Part shown: piece by piece, positions 35,025 through 42,487 of the stretch | Numbering within the stretch: the first letter of the stretch is position 1 | Layout of the letters: each line of letters opens with the position of its first letter | Assembly (NCBI RefSeq): GCF_001274725.1 | Contig: NZ_LGUF01000007.1 | Coordinates: forward strand, 138,962-202,961 | Direction of reading: 5' to 3' | From: Sporosarcina globispora | GTDB lineage: Bacteria > Bacillota > Bacilli > Bacillales > Cytobacillaceae | DNA: 64,000 nt | Notes under the pieces: model-generated | The model's database searches: none | Seen by the model: only the letters and a program-made list of their open reading frames with translations | What the model was told of the DNA's origin: nothing | Made by a program: the position numbers and the translations under genes

Positions 35025-35396
35025 ATGCTAATCAAACAGCCTTTTGATGAATTTCTGAAATTCCATTATGAAAGAGTAAGTGAAAGCAAGATGAAGGTCA
35101 CTTTGCCAATCCAGCCGCTGTTCATTAACAGCGCAGGGCTGGTTCATGGAGGAATCATTTCCACTCTAGCGGATGTAGCGATGGGGAATATTTTCGAACC
35201 GGATGAAAACCAGAAGCAATCCGTGGTGACTGCTGATTTGAAGGTCAGTTTCCTAAAGGGGGCGAAAGGTGAATTCCTTATTGCCGATGCTCACCTTGTG
35301 AAAAGAGGACGCACCCTCAACCATACAGATTGCCTGATTTATAACGACCAGGATCAGTTGGTTGCCAAAGCATCTGGAATTTTTGCCTCTATTTAG
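35025..35396 (+). CDS. Hotdog-fold thioesterase (PaaI type)
   Basis: 123 residues from the ATG at 35025; the TTGGAG site overlaps a possible GTG at 35016 and is correctly spaced for the ATG. The PaaI signature LVHGGIISTLADVAMGN carries the catalytic Gly-Gly-Asp region, followed by VVTADLKVSFLKGAKGEFLIADAHLVKRGRT split over the central strands. It hydrolyses acyl- or aryl-CoA thioesters. No pathway genes are adjacent. Confidence 0.85.
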   Translation: MLIKQPFDEFLKFHYERVSESKMKVTLPIQPLFINSAGLVHGGIISTLADVAMGNIFEPDENQKQSVVTADLKVSFLKGAKGEFLIADAHLVKRGRTLNHTDCLIYNDQDQLVAKASGIFASI

Positions 35397-35471
35397 AGTG
35401 ATAAACTATCGTTGCAGGGGGATATTTTCACAGACAGCGATAGGAGGAATTTCAGCATCCGAATGTAAGGG

Positions 35472-36317
35472 TTACAGACAATCCTCATAGCTTCTTTTTT
35501 TCCTCTTTTTATACAGGAAAGATACACTGAAAAATATCCCTATCATAACCGAGACGACTATTAAAAGCTGTGAGCCAGATAAAGATAAAGCATTGGCCAA
35601 AGAAAGAGAGTAAGCAAGAAGCATGGAAGTTGCCATTTTAGAAATAGACGCAATTCCCAGGAATTTTTTAAATGAAACACCACCGATTCCTGCTCCAACA
35701 CAAATGATCTCATCTGGCAATATCGGAATAACAAATAGCAGCATTAGGATGATGTTCTCATTTTTCTCCATGTATTTTTGGTATTTTATCAGATGCCGTT
35801 CCTTTATAAGTCTTGATACAAGCTTTACTCCTCCTATCCTTGCAGTCCAGAACATAACAATGATCCCGGAAAGTGTACCTGTGAATCCAAGAACAGCAGC
35901 GTTAGCAGGACCGAAAACGGCACTTCCTGCAGGCAGAGTTACCGCTTCAGGAAGCGGCAAAAGGATGGGCTGGAAAAAGCAAAGCAAGAAAAAGATAAGC
36001 TTTCCTTCCGTTTCATATTCCCTCAGCACACTTTCGAGCCCATAGGCATCAGTCAGAACAAATATCTTTGTTAAATAAAAAGTAATAATAACAATTAACA
36101 GCAGACTGAACATATAAATCAGTGCCAGTCTGCTGTATTTTATTCGAGACAGCTTGCCTGCAGCAAAAAAGTAAAAATCCATTACTAATATGGCGGCCAA
36201 GCCTGTAACAAAAAACCATTTATAAGCCGTCAGCAGAGTCGGCATGAAATTAAACAATATATACAACGCTATTAAAATGATCAGCCCGTGCAAACTAACT
36301 TCAATTTTCCCATTCAT
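35472..36317 (-). CDS. VTT-domain (TVP38/TMEM64, DedA-like) membrane protein
   Basis: 281 residues, six to seven membrane segments. The central QPILLPLPEAVTLPAGSAVFGPANAAVLGFTG (shown in pieces: PILLPLPEAVTLPAG; VFGPANAAVLGF) and IPILPDEIICVGAGIGGVSF match the VTT/SNARE-associated core with its re-entrant loops. Such proteins act as lipid scramblases or lipid-carrier transporters. The N-terminal three helices are an extra segment relative to minimal DedA proteins. Monocistronic. Confidence 0.8.
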   Translation of the reverse strand: MNGKIEVSLHGLIILIALYILFNFMPTLLTAYKWFFVTGLAAILVMDFYFFAAGKLSRIKYSRLALIYMFSLLLIVIITFYLTKIFVLTDAYGLESVLREYETEGKLIFFLLCFFQPILLPLPEAVTLPAGSAVFGPANAAVLGFTGTLSGIIVMFWTARIGGVKLVSRLIKERHLIKYQKYMEKNENIILMLLFVIPILPDEIICVGAGIGGVSFKKFLGIASISKMATSMLLAYSLSLANALSLSGSQLLIVVSVMIGIFFSVSFLYKKRKKRSYEDCL

Positions 36318-36451
36318 ACATTTTCCCCTTCACCCTTTTCTTATCTATAGTTTAGAAAAGAATACAAGGAGGATTAAGCTCCCTCAGCATTAAAATAATC
36401 TAAGGCCTGGGACTTAGATATTAAAAAATGCAGGGTTTTATCCTTCTTTTT

Positions 36452-36589
36452 CTAATACTCTATCTCATCATAATCCTTAGGCTGAGGAACCGGCTGATTT
36501 CCTTCATGTTTTCCAAATTCATTGACAAGCTCCCTCTCCTCTTTTGGGCATTGTGTCTGTTTCTTAGTTTGCTCATCTCTTCTAGACAT
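36452..36589 (-). CDS. Small hydrophilic protein of unknown function
   Basis: 45 residues from the ATG at 36587-36589, which has GGAAGGAG 8 nt ahead; a longer frame to 36649 has no such site. Sequence MSRRDEQTKKQTQCPKEERE, then a proline-rich PVPQPKDYDEIEY end. Very polar, one cysteine, probably disordered. Family not recognised. Confidence 0.55.
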   Translation of the reverse strand: MSRRDEQTKKQTQCPKEERELVNEFGKHEGNQPVPQPKDYDEIEY

Positions 36590-36862
36590 AATATCTGCTC
36601 CTTCCTTTTGGTTCTCTAAATTAATATGTACCCAATACTTGCATTTCACGCATTAATAGAAGGATTTTTCCTATCCTCTGTTAAATAGGTAAAACAGCAA
36701 TTAAAAGGAAAGCTCAGTAAGTCGATATCCCGCAAAACAGAAGACTGAATCCAAATGGAAAGCTGCTGAGTGCATGCAACGTGCAAAGGTCAATACGGAA
36801 AATACACCCCAAGCCCTACCCCAATTTACAGCTCAGGCTGATAGGGGCAGCCTTTTTCCCTT
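36590..36862. other. Intergenic region with an orphan terminator-like hairpin
   Basis: No gene supported. At 36838-36861 AGGCTG and CAGCCT pair and TTTTT follows on the plus strand, yet no plus-strand gene ends here. A 32-codon frame (ATG at 36776) lacks a ribosome site. The region may hold a small RNA or be a gene remnant. Confidence 0.35.
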
Positions 36863-36901
36863 GCTACACTGATAAAGTGATTTTACAAGGAGGGAAAAAG
36901 A

Positions 36902-37402
36902 TTGAAAAAAATGGGAACAAAAGAAGCCAGATGGCTAAAAATTTTTCATATCGTTCTGGTATCTTTATTTTTCGGCGGGATCATGAGCTCACTCGTTTTA
37001 AATTTCACCATGGAGTCAGCTGCTTATGATCAAACATTGGACATGTACAAAAACGTGGTGGCCATCAGCGACTATATTGTGCGGACTGGCGCTGTCGGCA
37101 CATTACTAGTGGGCTTTATTTATGGTTTTTTTACAAATTGGGGATTTTTTAAGCACAGATGGGTAACGATTAAATGGATTTTATTTATTATCCAAACTAT
37201 TGTCGGCATTACAATTGTCGATGAATTAATGATGGAAAATCTGGCTCTGCTTGAAGCAGAAGGCAGCAAGGCGCTGACAAATCCAGTCTTCATAGATAAT
37301 CATATCGTGCGCCAGTATGCCGTATACTTTCAAATTGCAGTCACCCTTTTCATTTTTGCGATATCTGTCTTGCGTCCGTGGAAAAAGAAAAGGCAAAAAT
37401 AG
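36902..37402 (+). CDS. DUF2269-like four-helix membrane protein
   Basis: 166 residues starting at TTG (36902-36904), 7 nt after AAGGAGGG. Four transmembrane helices: WLKIFHIVLVSLFFGGIMSSL with a helix-1 histidine, GAVGTLLVGFIYGFF, WILFIIQTIVGITIV and YFQIAVTLFIFAISV. The helix-1 H and the layout resemble DUF2269/CopD-like proteins. Function unknown. A smaller relative lies at 57270-57710. Confidence 0.7.
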   Translation: MKKMGTKEARWLKIFHIVLVSLFFGGIMSSLVLNFTMESAAYDQTLDMYKNVVAISDYIVRTGAVGTLLVGFIYGFFTNWGFFKHRWVTIKWILFIIQTIVGITIVDELMMENLALLEAEGSKALTNPVFIDNHIVRQYAVYFQIAVTLFIFAISVLRPWKKKRQK

Positions 37403-37446
37403 AGCTGTCAGTCTGTACCGACCATCATTTTTAATCCAAGCAATTC

Positions 37447-37462
37447 AATCAAACGTTTGATT
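37447..37462. repeat. Palindrome copy 5 (16 bp)
   Basis: AATCAAACGTTTGATT, 44 nt after the membrane protein stop and 19 nt before the acetyltransferase start. This is the only copy close to a start codon. Confidence 0.9.
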
Positions 37463-37481
37463 AAAAAGAAAGGAGAATCCA

Positions 37482-38030
37482 GTGGTTAGATTAGAAGCTT
37501 TTACAGAAAAGGATTTCGATTTGCTCATCAGCTGGATCACAACCCCGGAATTAATGGTTCAATGGAGCGGTGCCCATTTCATGTTTCCGCTTAATTATGA
37601 GCAGCTTTCTAAATATATAATCTCTGCCAATCTGGACACTAGTTCAGAATATATCTACAAAGTTAGCGCATCCAACGAGGCAGTCGGACATATTTCCCTT
37701 GGCAGAGTTGACCGCGTCAACGAAACTGCGAGGATAGGCAAGGTTTTCGTCAGCCCCGCTGCCAGGGGGAAAGGCTATGCTTCAGAAATGATTCATCACA
37801 TCCTGAAATTAGCCTTCCAAGAGTTGAAATTGAATAGAATCAGTCTCGGGGTTTTTGATTTTAATCTATCTGCTATTAAGATTTATGAGAAGGCAGGTTT
37901 CCAAAAAGAAGGGCTTCTCAGGCAGACCAATAAAGTGAGAAATGAATATTGGAACGTGATAGAAATGAGCATCCTGAAATCTGAATGGCAGGCCAGCACC
38001 GGGATTAAGGCTATTCAATCAAACGTTTGA
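37482..38030 (+). CDS. GNAT-family N-acetyltransferase (RimJ/RimL type)
   Basis: 182 residues beginning with GTG behind AAGGAGA. The acetyl-CoA site is VFVSPAARGKGYASEMIHHIL, with the preceding EAVGHISLGRVD strand and the C-terminal KIYEKAGFQKEGLLRQTNKV typical of RimJ/RimL-type proteins. Substrate unknown. The last six codons and the TGA stop are made by palindrome copy 6, so the C-terminal AIQSNV is repeat-derived. Confidence 0.88.
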   Translation: MVRLEAFTEKDFDLLISWITTPELMVQWSGAHFMFPLNYEQLSKYIISANLDTSSEYIYKVSASNEAVGHISLGRVDRVNETARIGKVFVSPAARGKGYASEMIHHILKLAFQELKLNRISLGVFDFNLSAIKIYEKAGFQKEGLLRQTNKVRNEYWNVIEMSILKSEWQASTGIKAIQSNV

Positions 38031-38038
38031 TTGAATAG
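38011..38038. repeat. Palindrome copy 6 (perfect 28 bp, over a stop codon)
   Basis: CTATTCAATCAAAC followed by its exact reverse complement. The left half and centre encode the acetyltransferase C-terminus and stop; the right half is intergenic, facing convergent terC. Confidence 0.97.
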
Positions 38039-38046
38039 TTCCTCTC

Positions 38047-38084
38047 AATAAAAAAACAAGGCGGATATACCACCGCCCTGCTTG
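38047..38084 (-). terminator. terC terminator
   Basis: On the minus strand GGGCGG and CCGCC(T)TG pair and TTTTTTT follows, just after the terC stop. Confidence 0.75.
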
Positions 38085-38085
38085 A

Positions 38086-38868
38086 TTAGCTTGCTTTTTC
38101 TTCAACTGGAACTTCCTGTTTTTCCTTGGAAAGGAACCATCCTGCTAATGCTATTCCAATTAAGACTGCATAGAATGTAATTTTCCATTCTGTCGACTTG
38201 GGAAATCCTTCAGGCAGGATCGCCAGTGCAGGATGGGACATGGTGTAGACTGCCAGTTTGACACCAACCCAGCCGACAATACCAAATGCCGCAACCTCAA
38301 GCCCAGGTCTTCTGTGGAGCAAATCCACAAAGAGGTTTGCTGCAAACCGCATGATGATCAATCCGATCATACCGCCGGCAAAGATGACAAAGAACTTTCC
38401 TCCGTCAAGTCCGCCTATATGGCCAAGTCCTGAATCCGGAAGAGCCACAGCCAGGGCGACCGCTGCCAGAATTGAGTCCACTGCGAATGCAATATCAGCA
38501 AGCTCTACTTTAAAAACCGTCAGCCAAAAACCTGATTTTTTCGTTTCTTTCGTAACTTCTGCTTCTTCTTCGCCTTTTTTTACAAGGAATTTTCTTAAAA
38601 TATGGTTAGCCGCGATGAACAGAAGGTATAGTGCTCCAATAGCCTGAACCTGCCAAACATCTACTAAAAACGAAATCGCAAATAGGGATCCGAATCGGAA
38701 AACAAACGCTCCTGCCAATCCGTAAAATAAAGCTTTCTTCCTCTGCTCTTCTGGAAGGTGCTTAACCATAACCGCCAGCACCAGCGCGTTGTCAGCAGCC
38801 AATAGACCCTCCAGTGCCACTAGCAGCAGCAATACCCATCCATACTCAAGTATTAGTGATAATTCCAT
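38086..38868 (-). CDS. TerC-family membrane protein (metal export, YkoY-like)
   Basis: 260 residues, seven to eight transmembrane helices. The TerC hallmarks LEGLLAADNALVLAVMVKHLPEEQRKKAL (in pieces: EGLLAADNALVLAVMV) and FKVELADIAFAVDSILAAVAL carry the conserved acidic and Asn residues of the ion path. It is preceded by a yybP-ykoY (manganese) riboswitch and an FbpB-like gene 14 nt upstream. In Bacillus such TerC proteins take part in manganese efflux or metallation of exported enzymes. AAGGGAGGG precedes the ATG. Confidence 0.9.
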   Translation of the reverse strand: MELSLILEYGWVLLLLVALEGLLAADNALVLAVMVKHLPEEQRKKALFYGLAGAFVFRFGSLFAISFLVDVWQVQAIGALYLLFIAANHILRKFLVKKGEEEAEVTKETKKSGFWLTVFKVELADIAFAVDSILAAVALAVALPDSGLGHIGGLDGGKFFVIFAGGMIGLIIMRFAANLFVDLLHRRPGLEVAAFGIVGWVGVKLAVYTMSHPALAILPEGFPKSTEWKITFYAVLIGIALAGWFLSKEKQEVPVEEKAS

Positions 38869-38882
38869 TTAAACACCCTCCC

Positions 38883-39008
38883 TTATTTCACCTTTGTGTA
38901 TTTTTCGTCTACACGCTTTTCAATTTTCGCCAGCAATTCTTTATCTCTCAGCATCTCTTCTTTGTTTTTCTTAATTAATTCGGCAAAAGACATTTTATTT
39001 TTTTTCAT
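38883..39008 (-). CDS. FbpB-family small basic protein in the Mn-riboswitch operon
   Basis: 41 residues: starts MKKNKMSFAELIKKNKEEML and ends KIEKRVDEKYTKVK. The FAELIKKNKEE core and the final charged helix match the Fur-regulated basic protein B family (FbpB), whose B. subtilis founder is thought to assist the FsrA small RNA under iron limitation. Here the gene is the first after a yybP-ykoY riboswitch and lies 14 nt ahead of terC on the same transcript. No Fur box was seen. A paralogue lies at 42284-42406. Confidence 0.85.
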   Translation of the reverse strand: MKKNKMSFAELIKKNKEEMLRDKELLAKIEKRVDEKYTKVK

Positions 39009-39109
39009 GTTAATCCCCTTTCCTTCTATATTTTAAGTATTGAAAGCTTCGCACTGTTTCCCTGCAGTTATGTCGATTGAGGATTTTCGTTGCCTGGCAA
39101 TTTAGGGCA

Positions 39110-39147
39110 ATAAAAAAACCTCTACCAGCAAGCGGTAAAGGTTTTAA
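39110..39147 (-). terminator. Second terminator of the yybP-ykoY leader
   Basis: On the minus strand AAAACCTTTACC and GGTAGAGGTTTT pair and a T-run follows. It is downstream of the first leader terminator. Confidence 0.8.
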
Positions 39148-39152
39148 AAACA

Positions 39153-39187
39153 AAAAGACCTTTACCCGAAACAGGCAAAGGTCTTGC
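39153..39187 (-). terminator. First terminator of the yybP-ykoY leader
   Basis: On the minus strand AAGACCTTT and AAAGGTCTT pair and TTTTTG follows. Its left arm is the 3' strand of the aptamer, so folding of the two is mutually exclusive. Confidence 0.85.
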
Positions 39188-39275
39188 TAACAACGTTAAA
39201 GTTGCCAACAAAGCCGGGAGCTCTTAACTCCGAAATGACGACTCTGCTGTAAAAGCTACTCCCCTTTAGGAGAAA
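39160..39275 (-). promoter_or_regulatory. yybP-ykoY (manganese) riboswitch
   Basis: On the minus strand: AAAGGGGAGTAGC, later CCCGGCTTTGTTGGC and AGCAAGACCTTTGCC. These are the conserved ends and the P3/P1 segments of yybP-ykoY leaders, which sense Mn(II). Two tandem terminators follow, then the FbpB-like gene and terC. Genes should be on when manganese is high. Confidence 0.9.
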
Positions 39276-39501
39276 CTATTCAACTATTTAAGTTAATAGT
39301 ATTCTATTTTATTTAAAATGTCAATACTTAAGCTAATCTGAAATAAACTAAACTGAATGTCGCAAGGCCGAAAATAAAGTTCAGGAATACAAACACAATC
39401 TGCCTTGGTTTTATGCAAATTTATCAGCAGGTTATAAAAAGACACCCGAACAATATTAAGCCTGGGATGCTAATGTTGGATATCATGTCCTCACCGTCCG
39501 G

Positions 39502-41256
39502 TTAATGCAATACCTTTTCGCGCTTTTTCTCAAGCTGCTTTTCATGTGCCCGGGCATGGGCGCGATGGCGGTCTTCTTCCACCTCGACAGAGATTCGAAC
39601 ACCCTGAGGTACAGCTGAAGCCGATACTTGCTTCAAGCCAGCCTGATCTTTTTCAAAAACAAAGGATGATCTAGTTGAAATATCTGCTCCTGGCTCTGTT
39701 ACGGAAGGAATCACCCGATAATCTGCACGCCATTGCTCTGGTGTTACCCGGCAGCGGACATAGCCTCTATAATTGTTAAAAAACTTAATATGAGGATTTT
39801 CTGTAAGCGTCTTTTCCGTATCCGCTCTCACATCTGATCCGTTTCCTCCTGAAGTGATAGAGGTTCCGACAAATTCGGCCCCAATCAGCTTTGCATTTGG
39901 ATCATTATAGTCTGTTAGAATATTGGAAGCCCAGCTTGCATGAACATCTCCAGTCAGCACAATTAGGTTTTCGATATGGTTTGAAGCCGCGAAATCAGCC
40001 AGACGCTGCCGGGCAGCGGGATAGCCATCCCATGCATCCATGCTGAACTTAGGTGAAGCACTTGTCCCAAAATTCCTCTGAGCAAAGAACACCTGCTGTG
40101 CAAGTACATTCCAATGAGCATTGGAGCTTTTAAGATTGCTTTCAACCCACTGTTCTTGTCCCTTGCCAAGAAGAGTGCGGTTTGGATCCAGCGACTCCGG
40201 TGTATGAGGCTTGCTGCCATCCCCATTTGCCTGGTCATCCCGATATTGGCGGGAATCAAGCACAAGGAATGATGCAAGGCTGCCATAGCTGAATTCCCTA
40301 TACAGCTGCATACCATCACCATTTGGCATGGAAGATAGGCGGAGCGGCATGTGTTCATAGTAAGCCTGATAAGCCGCAGCACGGCGTTTAATAAATTCAT
40401 CAGCTGACTGGCCTTTCTCAGGAATCCCTGCTGCATAATTATTTTCCACTTCGTGGTCATCCCAAGTTACCACCCAAGGGAAAGCAGCATGCGCTTCTCT
40501 TAGATGCGGATCAGATTTGTACTGGGCATGGCGGTTCCGATAATCTTCGATAGAGATTATTTCCGGTCCGCTATGGTGGCGGACGTTTCCTGTTGGTGAA
40601 ATATATTCATTTGGTCCATATTCATATATGTAGTCGCCAAGGTGAATGACAAAATCGAGATTTTCCGTTGCCATATGCTGATAGGCGGTAAAAAATCCAT
40701 GTTCATACTGCTGGCATGAAGCAAATGCAAATGATAGCCCTGACACGTTTGCGCCCGCAGCCGGCAGCGTCTTGGTTTTGCCGATTGGGCTTAGTTCATT
40801 TCCGCTTTTAAAACGATAATAATAGACAGTGTTCGGCATTAAGCCTTCTGCCTCCACATGCACAGAATGCGCCAAATCCGGCACTGCAATTTCTGTTCCG
40901 TGTTTAACAACTTTACGGAAGTGTTCATCTTCAGCAAGTTCCCATTTGACCGGCACAGCATGATTAGGCATCCCGCCTCCGCTAAGCGGATCTGGTGCAA
41001 GCCTTGTCCATAAAACAACACTGTCTGAAAGAGGATCTCCTGATGCAACACCGAGCGTAAAAGGATATTTGCTGAACTTAGGAGCAGCATCAACCTTTAG
41101 ATTGCCCACCCCTAATGATTGCGCCATTGCCAGGGCAAGTGAAAATCCGGCAATTTTCCCTGCACCAGATAGAAAGCTCCGGCGGTCAATGTCCCTCTTT
41201 AAATTCTCTTCATTAAACTTGCTGATTAAATCATCAATCGATCTCTCATTTCCCAT
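39502..41256 (-). CDS. phoD: Alkaline phosphatase PhoD (Tat-exported)
   Basis: 584 residues from the ATG at 41254-41256, which has AGAGGTG six nt ahead; the in-frame GTG at 41263 overlaps that site. A twin-arginine signal DRRSFLSGAGKIAGFSLALAM is near residue 35-55. The body has the PhoD metallophosphoesterase ligands: LGDYIYEYG, VVTWDDHEVENNYA, VLDSRQYRDDQ and IVLTGDVHASW. It acts outside the cell on phosphodiesters and phosphomonoesters with Ca/Fe. B. subtilis phoD is followed by tatAd-tatCd, but here no tat genes are adjacent. Confidence 0.93.
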   Translation of the reverse strand: MGNERSIDDLISKFNEENLKRDIDRRSFLSGAGKIAGFSLALAMAQSLGVGNLKVDAAPKFSKYPFTLGVASGDPLSDSVVLWTRLAPDPLSGGGMPNHAVPVKWELAEDEHFRKVVKHGTEIAVPDLAHSVHVEAEGLMPNTVYYYRFKSGNELSPIGKTKTLPAAGANVSGLSFAFASCQQYEHGFFTAYQHMATENLDFVIHLGDYIYEYGPNEYISPTGNVRHHSGPEIISIEDYRNRHAQYKSDPHLREAHAAFPWVVTWDDHEVENNYAAGIPEKGQSADEFIKRRAAAYQAYYEHMPLRLSSMPNGDGMQLYREFSYGSLASFLVLDSRQYRDDQANGDGSKPHTPESLDPNRTLLGKGQEQWVESNLKSSNAHWNVLAQQVFFAQRNFGTSASPKFSMDAWDGYPAARQRLADFAASNHIENLIVLTGDVHASWASNILTDYNDPNAKLIGAEFVGTSITSGGNGSDVRADTEKTLTENPHIKFFNNYRGYVRCRVTPEQWRADYRVIPSVTEPGADISTRSSFVFEKDQAGLKQVSASAVPQGVRISVEVEEDRHRAHARAHEKQLEKKREKVLH

Positions 41257-41569
41257 TTTCTTCACCTCTTAACTCAATCTGGATTCACAGTTGATTATAA
41301 GAGGCTTTTTTTAAAGCAATATGAAGATGTGTAAAGGAGGATGACATTACCTCTGCCAATTTTAACAGGACTTTTGTAAGGATTTGATATTCATTCAGCC
41401 TATAATCTAGACTTGCAGCCAAAATACCTTTGTACCCCTGTATCATTTGTCCCAGCTATTTTTACAATATATACATAGAATATTAACGAATGCTGTCAAA
41501 ATCTTTTAGTTTACTAATCTATTAATAGTGGTTATGATGATAGTTATAATCTTGAAAAGGGGTGAGGGA
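41257..41569. other. Divergent intergenic region
   Basis: 313 nt between phoD and a small membrane-protein gene. It must contain both promoters. A TTAACA-like hexamer near 41365 recalls half of a PhoP box but no second repeat is convincing, so no regulator site is claimed. Confidence 0.4.
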
Positions 41570-41890
41570 ATGAAAAAAATTAAGTTAATGCCATTTTTAA
41601 TGCTGTCGGTATTTTTATCCTTCCTCATTACCCAATACCCTGGCGTCCATTTTAATGACATTCCAATGGACCAAAGCAAAGCGGTAACTGTTTCGGACTT
41701 TACTGAGAATTTTCTATTAAAGGATGATCCCAAAAAACATATCTTCACACAGGATTTGATCTCTTTAGCCGTCACAATCCTGTCAATTATCCTTTTTGTA
41801 TACAGCGCCCTGCACATCATCGCCCGCAGGAAAAAGATATTCTATACTCCAATCTTCTACGAGGCGAATTATGTAATCCACACTCCTTAA
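41570..41890 (+). CDS. Small membrane protein with two hydrophobic ends
   Basis: 106 residues from the ATG at 41570 behind GGGGTGAGGGA. An N-terminal hydrophobic segment (KLMPFLMLSVFLSFLIT), a polar outside loop with DQSKAVTVSDFTEN, and a second membrane helix (LISLAVTILSIILFVYSALH) ending in basic residues. Two passes, both ends cytosolic. No family recognised. It is followed 35 nt later by a 37-residue gene with a strong ribosome site. Confidence 0.6.
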   Translation: MKKIKLMPFLMLSVFLSFLITQYPGVHFNDIPMDQSKAVTVSDFTENFLLKDDPKKHIFTQDLISLAVTILSIILFVYSALHIIARRKKIFYTPIFYEANYVIHTP

Positions 41891-41925
41891 TTGTCCAACA
41901 AAACAATTAAAGGAGGAAACGAATA

Positions 41926-42039
41926 ATGTGGATTCGATTCTTAATGATTGGGTTATTTTCATTAACAGCTTCCAGCCTGTTCTTTTATCAGGGAGTGGAA
42001 ATGTACCATGCTTTCACAGAATACTTCAGACAAAAATAA
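41926..42039 (+). CDS. 37-residue single-pass membrane peptide
   Basis: ATG at 41926 with a consensus AAGGAGG 8 nt ahead. Sequence MWIRFLMIGLFSLTASSLFF, then YQGVEMYHAFTEYFRQK: one membrane helix and a short polar tail. Same strand as the preceding small membrane gene, followed by a terminator, so the two form an operon. Function unknown. Confidence 0.65.
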   Translation: MWIRFLMIGLFSLTASSLFFYQGVEMYHAFTEYFRQK

Positions 42040-42076
42040 GAGTTGGCGTCCAGGTATCCCCTGGGCGTTTTTTTGA
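42040..42076 (+). terminator. Terminator of the two-gene small membrane operon
   Basis: GCGTCCAGG and CCTGGGCG pair around 5 nt, followed by TTTTTTT. Confidence 0.8.
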
Positions 42077-42235
42077 ACTCATATGTTACCTGTATTAGTT
42101 TCCAACGTATTCTGCTTATTTTCCTTTGGGGCACTATTCTCCCTTATTAGTTTCCTTCGTTCATTCCCTGTTCTTTCCGCTGACACTATCCGCAATACAT
42201 CCCCCGCCATTTTCACTTTTTTTACTCAGCTCCAT

Positions 42236-42275
42236 AAAAAAACACCCAGCCTATTTCAATCCCAGGCCGGGTGCT
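42236..42275 (-). terminator. Terminator of the second FbpB-like gene
   Basis: On the minus strand GCACCCGGCCT and AGGCTGGGTG pair and TTTTTTT follows. Confidence 0.8.
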
Positions 42276-42283
42276 ATTCCTTA

Positions 42284-42406
42284 CTATGCTTTTGCATATT
42301 TATCGTCTATCTTCTTTTCGATCTTCTCAAGCTCACGGCGATCTTTCAAAAGCGCTTCTTTATTTGCCTTAATCATTTCAAGCATTGATAATTTTTTCTT
42401 TTTCAT
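42284..42406 (-). CDS. FbpB-family small basic protein (second copy)
   Basis: 40 residues: MKKKKLSMLEMIKANKEALL, then KDRRELEKIEKKIDDKYAKA. The MIKANKEALLKD core and charged C-terminal helix align with the protein at 38883-39008 and with FbpB. AAGGTGA precedes the ATG. It lies 81 nt downstream of purU on the same strand, without a clear terminator between, so glycine-riboswitch read-through is possible. No Fur box was found. Confidence 0.8.
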   Translation of the reverse strand: MKKKKLSMLEMIKANKEALLKDRRELEKIEKKIDDKYAKA

Positions 42407-42487
42407 TTCTGCTCACCTTCTCTCATGATGTTCGTAATCACCTGGATGCTAGATCTAATTTTTTTGACAGAGCATGGTGTCTGTCAC

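Noticed and set aside
36776-36874. 32-codon frame starting MQRAKVNTEN
   Set aside because: No Shine-Dalgarno and the frame runs through a terminator-like hairpin.
42458-42482. Terminator of purU
   Set aside because: TGACAG/CTGTCA can pair, but on the minus strand the flank is A-rich, not T-rich, so it does not look like an intrinsic terminator for purU.
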